In this document: positions 1 through 6,976 of the stretch, piece after piece
Position numbering within the stretch: position 1 is the stretch's first letter
How the letters are laid out: each line of letters opens with the position of its first letter
Notes under the pieces: model-generated
What the model saw: only the letters and a program-made list of their open reading frames with translations
The model's database searches: none
What the model was told of the DNA's origin: nothing
Translations under genes and position numbers: made by a program
NCBI GenBank assembly: GCA_016193385.1
Contig: JACPSF010000383.1
Coordinates: 1-21,498 of the forward strand
Reading direction: 5' to 3'
Length of the DNA: 21,498 bases
Source: Deltaproteobacteria bacterium
GTDB lineage: Bacteria > Desulfobacterota_B > Binatia > UBA9968

Positions 1-3000
1 CGCGCCTATGTGCGCAACGGCATCGTCACGCGGCTGGGCAACACTTATGATTATCAGACCTACGCCGATCTCTACGGCAACAAGGCCACCGCGAACTGGA
101 ACCCGCGCCAATGCGCCAAGGGCTATACGTTCCACCGCGTCATCTACGGGCCTTATCGGCTAAGACACCCGATCGTCAGAAAAGGCTGGAAGGCATGGGC
201 CGACGCTGGCTTTCCCGAGCTAACGCCGGAGAACAAGTCCAAGTATAAGTTTGACAGCCGCGGACAGGACGAGTTCATGCAGATCTCCTGGGAGGATGCC
301 TTCCATGACATCGCCAAGGCGCTCGTCGCCATCTCGACCCGCTACAGCGGCGCCGAGGGCGCCCAAAAACTGCTGGCACAGGGCTACCAGCCCGAGATGG
401 TGCAGGCGATGGGCGGGGCTGGCACGCGGACGATCAAGATGCGGGGTGGCATGGGACTCCTCGGCGTCATCGGCAAGTACGGCATGTACCGCCTCAACAA
501 CTCCCTAGCGCTGCTTGATGCCAAGATTCGCGGCGTCGACCACGAACATGCGCGCGCCGGGCGCAACTTTTCGAATTACACCTGGCATGGGGATCAGGCG
601 CCGGGCCACCCGTGGGTGCACGGGCTCCAGGCCTCCGACTGTGATTTCAACGATCTCCGCTTCTCCAAACTTATCATCATGGATGGCAAAAACCTGGTCG
701 AGAACAAGCTCACAGACTCGCACTGGTTTATCGAGTGCATGGAGCGCGGGGCCAAAATCGTTGTGATCGCGCCCGAGTATGGACCCCCCTCGACCAAAGC
801 CGATTATTGGATTCCCATCCGGCCGACGACGGACGCCGCACTCTGGCTCGGCATCACCAAGCTGATGATCGACAACAAGTGGTACGACGAGGCGTTCGTG
901 AAGCGCTTCACCGACTTCCCATTGCTGGTGCGCAAAGACAATCTGAAGCGCCTGCGCGCCCATGAGATCTTCCCCAACTACAAGTCCGGCCTCTCTGCGG
1001 AGGGGCCATCCATGAAGATCCAGGGCCTAACCCAGGAGCAGCATGCCACGTTGGGCGACTATGTAATCTGGGATCAGAAAAAAAACGTCCCTACCGCTAT
1101 CACGCGCGACGACGTGGGCGAGACCATGGCTAAGAAGGGTCTGGCGCCGGCCCTGGAGGGAAGCTTCAAGGTCAAGCTCATAGACGGTAAGGAGATCGAA
1201 GTCGCGACGCTCTGGACGCTCTATCAGACTCACCTGAAAGACTATGATCTCGATACGGTCGCTGAGATCACGCAGGCACCGAAAAACCTAATCGAGCAGC
1301 TCGCCCGAGATATCTCTACGATGAAACCGGTGGCGATCCACCAAGGCGAGGGAATCAACCACTGGTTCCATGCCACCGAGATGAACCGGGCCTCTTACCT
1401 CCCTCTGATGCTCACCGGTAACATCGGCAAGCCGGGGGCCGGTTCTCACACCTGGGCTGGAAATTACAAGGCGGCGCTCTTCCAGGGTTCTCCCTGGACC
1501 GGACCTGGCTTTAAGGGCTGGGTTGCCGAGGATCCCTTTGACATCAACCTCGACCCCAAAGCCCCCGGCAAGGCCATCAAGGCCCACGCCTATACCAAAG
1601 ACGAGGAGCCGGCTTACTGGAACCATGGGGACTTGGCGCTGATCGTCGACACGCCCAAGTTCGGGCGCAAGAACTTCACCGGCGAAACCCACATGCCGAC
1701 ACCGACCAAGACCATGATCTTCTCGAACGTTAACCTGATCAACAACGCCAAATGGGCCTACGGCATGATCAAAAACGTGAACCCCAATGTCGAGATGATC
1801 GTCTCGATCGATATCCAGATGACTGCCTCGATCGAGTACGCGGACCTCGCCCTACCCGCCAATAGCTGGCTGGAGTTCGAAGGGCTCGAGATCACCGCGA
1901 GCTGCTCCAACCCGTTCCTGCAGATCTGGAAAGGCGGTATCCCACCGGTGTTTGACAGCAGGGATGATCTCGTGATCTTAGCGGGCATCGCCAACGCCCT
2001 AGCCGATGTGACCGGAGAGAAACGCTTCCGTGACTACTTTGCATTCGCCGCGCCGGATAAGCGCCGGGTCTACATCCAGCGACTGCTCGACACCTGCACC
2101 ACCACCGCGGGCTACAAGCTCGACGACATCATGGCGGGAAAGTACGGCCCTCCGGGCGGCTGCCTGATGAATTTCCGCACTTATCCGCGCATCCCGTTCT
2201 ACGAGCAGGTTCATGACAGCGAACCCTTCCATACCGACACCGGCCGACTCCACGCCTATGCGGATGTCCCAGAGGCCATCGAGTACGGCGAGAATTTCAT
2301 CGTCCATCGTGAGGGTCCGGAGGCGACACCCTATCTGCCCAACGTCATCGTCAGCTCCAACCCCTATATCCGCCCGGAGGACTACGGGATCTCTCCCAAT
2401 GCCGAGCACTGGGACGAGCGCACCATCCGCAACGTCAAGATGCCGTGGAATAAGGTGAAAGAAACCAAAAATTTTCTCTGGGAGAAAGGCCTTCAGTTTT
2501 ACTGCCTCACTCCCAAGACGCGCCACCGTGTCCATTCGAGCTGGTCCAATGTCGATTGGCACATGCTCTACGACTCCAACTTTGGCGATCCTTACCGGCT
2601 GGACAAGCGCGCCCCCTCGGTCGGAGAGCACCAGCTCCACATGAACCCGCAAGCGGCCCGCGACCTCGGAATCAACGACGGCGACTACGTTTATGTGGAT
2701 GCGAACCCGGCCGACCGACCCTACCTGGGGGCTAAGCCGGGCGATCCTTTCTATAAGGTTTCGCGCTGCATGCTCAGAGTGAAGTACAACCACGCCTATC
2801 CGTACAACGTGGTGATGATGAAGCACGCGCCCTTCATCGCCACCGAGAAGAGCGTCAAGGCGCACGAGACGCGACCCGACGGCCGTGCCCTCTCGGAGAA
2901 TACCGGCTACCAGGCCAACCTGCGCTACGGCTCGCAGCAATCGGTCACGCGCAACTGGCACATGCCCATGCATCAGACCGACAGCCTGTTTCACAAGGCG

Positions 3001-3219
3001 AAGGTTTCCATGAGTTTCATCTTCGGCGGTGAGGCCGACAACCATGCGGTCAACACGGTCCCAAAGGAAACTCTGGTCCGCGTGACCAAGGCCGAGGACG
3101 GGGGGATGGGCGGCAAGGGGATCTGGAAGCCGGCGACCACTGGATATACGCCGGACAACGAGAACGACTTCATGAAGCGCTACCTGGCCGGTGACCTGAC
3201 AAAGGTAGCAAAAGAATAG
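1..3219 (+). CDS. Molybdopterin catalytic (alpha) subunit, type II DMSO reductase family, nitrite-oxidoreductase-like; 5' end missing
   Basis: The frame is open to the first base (R-A-Y before the GTG at 10), so the true start lies upstream and GTG 10 is internal. About 1,072 residues are present. NPRQC (Cys 35 counted from GTG 10) matches the last cysteine of the N-terminal FS0 cluster motif of NarG/NxrA-type enzymes; the earlier His/Cys ligands and any Tat signal are outside the window. The segment around residues 190-248 (WHGD..PGH, SDCDFND, FSKLII, DSHWF) follows the NxrA/NarG pattern around the molybdenum-ligand aspartate, here probably Asp210. Family members oxidise or reduce substrates at a bis-MGD molybdenum centre and pass electrons to a four-cluster beta subunit. 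The beta subunit and chaperone downstream fit this. The best resemblance is to nitrite oxidoreductase-type enzymes, but ethylbenzene dehydrogenase and perchlorate reductase are relatives, so the substrate cannot be read from sequence. Confidence 0.9.
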   Translation, partial: RAYVRNGIVTRLGNTYDYQTYADLYGNKATANWNPRQCAKGYTFHRVIYGPYRLRHPIVRKGWKAWADAGFPELTPENKSKYKFDSRGQDEFMQISWEDAFHDIAKALVAISTRYSGAEGAQKLLAQGYQPEMVQAMGGAGTRTIKMRGGMGLLGVIGKYGMYRLNNSLALLDAKIRGVDHEHARAGRNFSNYTWHGDQAPGHPWVHGLQASDCDFNDLRFSKLIIMDGKNLVENKLTDSHWFIECMERGAKIVVIAPEYGPPSTKADYWIPIRPTTDAALWLGITKLMIDNKWYDEAFVKRFTDFPLLVRKDNLKRLRAHEIFPNYKSGLSAEGPSMKIQGLTQEQHATLGDYVIWDQKKNVPTAITRDDVGETMAKKGLAPALEGSFKVKLIDGKEIEVATLWTLYQTHLKDYDLDTVAEITQAPKNLIEQLARDISTMKPVAIHQGEGINHWFHATEMNRASYLPLMLTGNIGKPGAGSHTWAGNYKAALFQGSPWTGPGFKGWVAEDPFDINLDPKAPGKAIKAHAYTKDEEPAYWNHGDLALIVDTPKFGRKNFTGETHMPTPTKTMIFSNVNLINNAKWAYGMIKNVNPNVEMIVSIDIQMTASIEYADLALPANSWLEFEGLEITASCSNPFLQIWKGGIPPVFDSRDDLVILAGIANALADVTGEKRFRDYFAFAAPDKRRVYIQRLLDTCTTTAGYKLDDIMAGKYGPPGGCLMNFRTYPRIPFYEQVHDSEPFHTDTGRLHAYADVPEAIEYGENFIVHREGPEATPYLPNVIVSSNPYIRPEDYGISPNAEHWDERTIRNVKMPWNKVKETKNFLWEKGLQFYCLTPKTRHRVHSSWSNVDWHMLYDSNFGDPYRLDKRAPSVGEHQLHMNPQAARDLGINDGDYVYVDANPADRPYLGAKPGDPFYKVSRCMLRVKYNHAYPYNVVMMKHAPFIATEKSVKAHETRPDGRALSENTGYQANLRYGSQQSVTRNWHMPMHQTDSLFHKAKVSMSFIFGGEADNHAVNTVPKETLVRVTKAEDGGMGGKGIWKPATTGYTPDNENDFMKRYLAGDLTKVAKE

Positions 3220-3297
3220 CGAAGGGCGAATTGTGAATGGCGAAACTTAAGAATCCTAGTGGACCATTCGCAATCCGCAATCCGAAATTCGCAATGT
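3219..3297. repeat. 7-bp-phased inverted repeat array between alpha subunit and small gene
   Basis: Directly after the alpha stop codon the sequence runs in heptamer steps (gcgaagg, gcgaatt, gtgaatg, gcgaaac). About 18 bases later come complementary steps (ccattcg, caatccg, caatccg, aaattcg, caatg). The two arms are imperfect inverted copies and could pair as a hairpin in the mRNA. The ribosome binding site of the next gene (ggagg at 3304) follows immediately. The same repeat family occurs at 15615-15697. It is non-coding if the next gene starts at 3313. Confidence 0.75.
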
Positions 3298-3312
3298 AAA
3301 ATGGAGGTTTTG

Positions 3313-3678
3313 ATGCCTTACAACGATCCCGATCCGACTGATCCCAATGTTTTGGTGGGCGTCGTCCTGCCCGCAGACGCCGAGGCTGAGCGTGAAATGG
3401 CCTACGTCTTTGCCGAAGAGTTCGTGCGCATGGGGTACAACCGGAAACGGCTCCTCGGCCTTTTTAAGACCCCATTTTATGCGGCAGCCTACGGGGCGTA
3501 CCATGCCCTGGGCGAAGAAGTAATCCAGTCCATCATTGATGAGTGCCTTAACGCCTGGGGAAGGAATAGGATTACAGTTCAAGAGGTTCAAGCCGTTCAA
3601 GACGTTCAAGACGATTCGAACGACTTGAACAATTTAAACGGTTTAAACCTGAGACGAGAGGAGAGAGACGATGGCTAA
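3313..3678 (+). CDS. Small conserved-looking protein between the molybdoenzyme subunits, function unknown
   Basis: The protein has 121 residues. The ATG at 3313 is chosen over the upstream in-frame ATG at 3259 because a GGAGG lies 4 bases before it and the upstream codons fall inside a repeat array. Residues 1-86 look like a normal folded domain: an acidic, proline-rich start (PYNDPDPTDP), then helices rich in E, A, Y and R with FKTPFYAAAYGAYHALGEE near 51-69. I recognise no motif, signal peptide or membrane segment. From residue 87 the sequence turns into tripeptide repeats (VQE VQA VQD VQD, then xLN units) because it runs through a 9-bp repeat array, so the original stop was probably lost. 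The stop overlaps the start of the beta subunit by 8 bases. The position between alpha and beta genes suggests an accessory subunit or assembly factor, which is inference only. Confidence 0.7.
   Translation: MPYNDPDPTDPNVLVGVVLPADAEAEREMAYVFAEEFVRMGYNRKRLLGLFKTPFYAAAYGAYHALGEEVIQSIIDECLNAWGRNRITVQEVQAVQDVQDDSNDLNNLNGLNLRREERDDG
3575..3650. repeat. 9-bp-phased inverted repeat array inside the 3' end of the small gene
   Basis: Roughly eight units of 9 bp follow one another. Four are of the type nnGTTCAAG, then a central ATTCGAA, then CTTGAAC and two TTTAAAC units, so the array changes strand at its middle and could fold as a hairpin. The beta-subunit ribosome binding site follows at once. The same unit recurs at 4949-5022 and 14111-14154. 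Because 9 bp is three codons, this copy stays in frame and is translated as a low-complexity tail of the upstream protein. Confidence 0.75.
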
Positions 3679-4936
3679 GGTTCACAATTGGCAGATCGGC
3701 CGGGAGATGGCCTACCCCTACCAAGCCGCACTCCCTCGCCGGCAGTTTGCCTTCGTCTTCAATATCAACCGCTGCATCGCCTGCCAAAGCTGCACGATGG
3801 CGTGTAAATCCACCTGGACCTTCAACAAAGGGCAGGAGCAGATGTGGTGGGCCAATGTGGAGACCAAACCTTACGGCGGCTATCCCCAGTTCTGGGATGT
3901 CAAGATCCTCGAGCTCCTGGAGAAGGCCAATCCCGGGAGACAGCAATGGTCGGGGAAGCCCTCGGCTGATCCGAAGCAACCTTACGGCCAGTTTGATGGC
4001 CAGACGATATTCGAAGCGCAGAAAATGCTCACTCCTGACAGCGCTCGAGTGCTCGGCTACCTGCCAACGGATGAGGAGTGGAACTCTCCCAATATCTACG
4101 AGGACAATCCGGTCGGAAAAAACGGGACCCGCTATCAATTCGACAAGAATGGTGTTGAGCTGCCCGAGCACAAGACCTGGTTTTTCTATCTGGCGCGTAT
4201 CTGCAACCACTGCAGTTATCCGGCCTGCCTGGCCGCCTGCCCGCGCAAGGCGATATACAAGCGCCCGGAGGACGGCATCGTCCTGATTGACCAAAACCAG
4301 TGCCGCGGCTACCGCAAGTGCGTCGAGGCCTGTCCCTACAAGAAAAGCATGTACCGCGGCAACACTCGGGTCTCTGAGAAGTGCATCGCCTGCTACCCGC
4401 GCGTTGAGGGGAAGGATCCAGAGAGCAAAGGCCAACCGATGGAAACGCGCTGCATGACGGCATGCATCGGCCAGATCCGTATGCAGGGGCTCGTCAAGAT
4501 GAATCGGGACGGCACCTGGGCCGAGGACCGCTACCACCCGCTCTACTACCTGGTTCACGTGGCCAAGGTAGCGCTTCCCCTCTATCCGCAGTTTGGCACG
4601 GAGCCCAACGGGTACTATATCCCGCCCCGCTGGGTGCCGCGGGACTACCTCAGGCAGATGTTCGGCCCGGGCGTGGACCAGGCGATCGACCGCTACGCCT
4701 ACCCGGACCGCGAACTGCTGGCAGTGCTCCAGCTCTTCCGCCGGTCCAACCGGATCATCTTCCGCTATGAAATCAAGGAGGGGCCGAAGATTTACGAGGC
4801 GACACTGCGCGGCAAGAAGATAACCGTGTACAACGACACCGTCATAGCTTATGGGCAAAACGGTAAGGAAATCTTCCGCACCACGGTTGATGAGCCGATC
4901 CATGTGCGACCGGCTAAGCACGCGAACTCGATATGA
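3671..4936 (+). CDS. Four-cluster iron-sulfur (beta) subunit, NxrB/NarH-like
   Basis: The protein has 421 residues, close to nitrite oxidoreductase NxrB. It has fifteen cluster cysteines in four groups: Cys 35/38/41/45; 178/181/186/190; 211/217/221, where Tyr214 stands at the Trp/Cys position that makes this a [3Fe-4S] site in NarH; and 238/241/261/265. That implies three [4Fe-4S] and one [3Fe-4S] cluster relaying electrons from the alpha subunit. Stretches such as FVFNINRC, ETKPYGGYPQF, AIYKRPEDGIVLIDQN and GTEPNGYYIPPRW are, from memory, near-identical to Nitrospira NxrB and closer to it than to NarH. The ATG at 3671 has an upstream GAGGAG and overlaps the small gene by 8 bases, suggesting translational coupling. 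Beta subunits of this family have no export signal of their own and travel, if at all, with alpha. The role as electron relay is firm; nitrite as substrate is not. Confidence 0.93.
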   Translation: MAKVHNWQIGREMAYPYQAALPRRQFAFVFNINRCIACQSCTMACKSTWTFNKGQEQMWWANVETKPYGGYPQFWDVKILELLEKANPGRQQWSGKPSADPKQPYGQFDGQTIFEAQKMLTPDSARVLGYLPTDEEWNSPNIYEDNPVGKNGTRYQFDKNGVELPEHKTWFFYLARICNHCSYPACLAACPRKAIYKRPEDGIVLIDQNQCRGYRKCVEACPYKKSMYRGNTRVSEKCIACYPRVEGKDPESKGQPMETRCMTACIGQIRMQGLVKMNRDGTWAEDRYHPLYYLVHVAKVALPLYPQFGTEPNGYYIPPRWVPRDYLRQMFGPGVDQAIDRYAYPDRELLAVLQLFRRSNRIIFRYEIKEGPKIYEATLRGKKITVYNDTVIAYGQNGKEIFRTTVDEPIHVRPAKHANSI

Positions 4937-4948
4937 GAAGGCAACAGG

Positions 4949-5022
4949 CAGTTCAATACGTTCCAATCGTTCAACATAGTTCAAATCGTTGAACGGCTTG
5001 AACTGTTTGAACCGTTTGAACC
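4949..5022. repeat. 9-bp-phased inverted repeat array between beta subunit and chaperone genes
   Basis: Four TTCAA-type units (GTTCAAT, GTTCCAA, GTTCAAC, GTTCAAA) are followed by four TTGAAC-type units spaced 9 bp apart (GTTGAAC, CTTGAAC, TTTGAAC, TTTGAAC). The two halves are inverted relative to each other and could form an imperfect hairpin. The array fills nearly all of the gap between the beta stop codon and the AGGAG of the chaperone gene. It is the same family as 3575-3650 and 14111-14154. Confidence 0.75.
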
Positions 5023-5034
5023 TTACAGGAGTCT

Positions 5035-5841
5035 ATGGAAATGAAGGCTTCAAGCTCGGACCAGAAAATCGGCGATGTTGATCTCGCTTTGTGCCGGGCT
5101 ACGCTTTACAACGCGCTTGCCCTGGGCTTTCGACCGCCTACGGAGGAGACGGAGGATCGCCTCATCCGCGATCCAAGCGTAAGGGCCCTGTCTGATGCCG
5201 CGGCGCTCATCGACCAGACCCGAGAGTCAACAGTTGTCTCGGCGGTATGGAATCTCTCGACCACCGAGGAGACATCCACAACCCAGCTATCGGCCTCTTA
5301 TCGGCGGCTTTTCGGCCACACGGCTTGCGGCGCCGTCCCTCCCTATGAAACCGAATACGGTACGGAAGCGCTATTTCAACAGCCCCAGGAGCTGGGAGAC
5401 CTGATGGGATTTTACCAGGCTTTCGGTCTCACCTTGAATATGGCAGAACACGAGCGACCAGATCACGTGAGTTGCGAGTGCGAGTTTCTCTGCTTTCTCG
5501 CGCTCAAAGAGGCCTATGCCCTTGAGCGGGGAGACGCCTCGATGCTGGAGGAGACGCGCAAAACCACACGCCTTTTCCTGCGCGACCATCTGGGGCGGTT
5601 TTTGCCTGCCTTCAGCAAGAAGCTTGTTCGCGAGGATCCGAGCGGTTTTTACGGCCGGCTCGGCGGCCTGTGCTATGGATTCGTCATGCAAGAGTGCGCC
5701 CGATTCGGCATACCGCTAGGTCCTGACAACTTGAGCCTTCGGCCGGCGGGCGACGAGGGAGTGCCGATGGCCTGCGGCGATGGCGCGGGGTGCCTGGCCA
5801 TGCCTGGCGCTAGCAGACCGGAAGTGATGGAAGAAGAATGA
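5035..5841 (+). CDS. TorD/DmsD/NarJ-family molybdoenzyme maturation chaperone
   Basis: The protein has 268 residues and is predicted largely helical and cytoplasmic. Family hallmarks are YETEYG (104-109), ELGDLMGFYQAFGL (119-132) and ERPDHVSCECEF (140-151), the last matching the conserved E-x-P-D-H core of chaperones that insert cofactor into type II DMSO reductase alpha subunits. It probably binds the alpha subunit of this operon and holds it until the molybdenum cofactor and clusters are in place. The C-terminal tail carries an unusual cysteine pair (ACGDGAGC, near 247-254). An AGGAG at 5027-5031 lies only 3 bases before ATG 5035 but 9 bases before an in-frame ATG at 5041, so the real start may be two codons later. 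The stop overlaps the next start by 4 bases. Confidence 0.88.
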   Translation: MEMKASSSDQKIGDVDLALCRATLYNALALGFRPPTEETEDRLIRDPSVRALSDAAALIDQTRESTVVSAVWNLSTTEETSTTQLSASYRRLFGHTACGAVPPYETEYGTEALFQQPQELGDLMGFYQAFGLTLNMAEHERPDHVSCECEFLCFLALKEAYALERGDASMLEETRKTTRLFLRDHLGRFLPAFSKKLVREDPSGFYGRLGGLCYGFVMQECARFGIPLGPDNLSLRPAGDEGVPMACGDGAGCLAMPGASRPEVMEEE

Positions 5842-6809
5842 GTGGTGAGACGCTACGCTACGACCCGCGGCTTATCGAAGAGGCGGTCTTTCTGTGCCTG
5901 CGCGAGCACCCGAAGGCCGGGGAATTTGACCGCGAGCGCTGCCGCCCCTATGAGATTTTTGATCCGGAGGAGCGCGAGCGAGGTTTCCGAGATCTTCACC
6001 GGGCATGGTTTATCCGGCTAGGGTTAGACCATCCGATCGAGGACGCGCTCCACGAGCAATCTGTCCTCCTATCCAGAGTAAAAACCTGCGTCGTCGGCCG
6101 AACCGCAGCAAAGAACCTCGAAGGGGCGGAACTCTTCGTCGGCTCTGAAGAGGGATCGAGCGACCGGGAGCAGCGTAACGTACGCATTCTCCTGAGACCC
6201 GAATCTCTGCTTGATCCCGCCTCTTTACTGAGCTTCCTCCGTCACGAGCTGCTCCACATCACCGACATGCTCGACCCGGATTACGGCTACGAGCCGATTC
6301 TGCCGTCGGCAGTGGGCGGACCCACGCACGACCGGCTGCTGGCGGAGCGTTACCGCGCCCTCTGGGATGCGACCATCGACGGCCGCATGGCGCGCCGCGG
6401 CTGGGCCCCTGAATCCATACGCGCCGAGCGGCTAAAGGATTTCCGCCAGGCCTTCCCGATGTTGGGAGAAGACAGCGCCCGGATGTTTAGCCACTTCTTC
6501 GATCGCGAACGAAGCACGCATCCGGAGCTTGTTGCCTTCGCATGTAACCCTTCGGCGGGCGCCGGACAACTGCCAACAACGGCTAGCCCGGGGAACCGCT
6601 GCCCCCTGTGCGGCTTTCCTACCCACTCCTTCACGCCGGAGCCCGAACGTCTGCCTCCGGAGGTGATTGCCGAAGTCGTCAAGGACTTCCCCCGCTGGCA
6701 ACCTTCCCAGGGTCTATGCCGGCAGTGCGCCGACCTCTACCAGGCACACCAAGTTTCCATGCGCGCCGCCAAACAGCTTCCTGGAGCCCACCCAGGCAGC
6801 CGTTGTTGA
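5838..6809 (+). CDS. HExxH putative metallopeptidase-like protein with C-terminal zinc ribbon, function unknown
   Basis: The protein has 323 residues and starts in the ATGA overlap with the chaperone stop, so the two are probably translated together. Residues 136-140 are HELLH, a zinc-peptidase-type HExxH motif, followed by ITDMLDPDYGYEP; acidic residues near 170-181 (the WDATIDGRM region) could supply a third ligand. Two CxxC pairs, Cys255/258 (CPLCGF) and Cys294/297 (CRQC), form a likely C-terminal zinc ribbon. There is no signal peptide or membrane helix, so it should be cytoplasmic. I do not recognise the family. Its place behind alpha, beta and chaperone genes suggests a role in maturation, quality control or processing of the molybdoenzyme, which is inference. 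It is the last + strand gene before a convergent regulator, and no clear terminator hairpin follows it. Confidence 0.75.
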   Translation: MSGETLRYDPRLIEEAVFLCLREHPKAGEFDRERCRPYEIFDPEERERGFRDLHRAWFIRLGLDHPIEDALHEQSVLLSRVKTCVVGRTAAKNLEGAELFVGSEEGSSDREQRNVRILLRPESLLDPASLLSFLRHELLHITDMLDPDYGYEPILPSAVGGPTHDRLLAERYRALWDATIDGRMARRGWAPESIRAERLKDFRQAFPMLGEDSARMFSHFFDRERSTHPELVAFACNPSAGAGQLPTTASPGNRCPLCGFPTHSFTPEPERLPPEVIAEVVKDFPRWQPSQGLCRQCADLYQAHQVSMRAAKQLPGAHPGSRC

Positions 6810-6976
6810 TTCTCCGCTACGCTATCGAATTCCAAAATATACGAAACGGCGCCCTATTTCATCGCAAAGTTGCACAGAGAGAATCGTCGAAAAGGCTGCG
6901 GAAGAGGGAGTGGAAAAGAGGTTGAGCCAAAGCCGGCTGCTGCGGGCGCGACTTGATGGTGGAGATCTAAGGGGGG

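Noticed and set aside
1999..3045. 348-codon open frame on the - strand within the alpha gene
   Set aside because: It is antisense to a well-conserved coding frame, and its valine/arginine-rich composition is typical of a shadow frame.
1..4936. Assigning the molybdoenzyme as a true nitrite oxidoreductase (nxrAB)
   Set aside because: Similarity is strong, but the family includes enzymes with quite different substrates, the N-terminus is missing, and the neighbours suggest anaerobic aromatic metabolism.
3572..4984. Long open frame of 470 codons on the - strand opposite the beta subunit gene
   Set aside because: It is antisense to a gene with clear cluster motifs, its ends run into both repeat arrays, and its translation has no recognisable domain. 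It is an effect of GC-rich codon use.
3575..5022. Possible CRISPR array from the TTCAAG/TTGAAC repeats
   Set aside because: Units are only 9 bp, degenerate and contiguous, with no spacers, and no cas gene is nearby.
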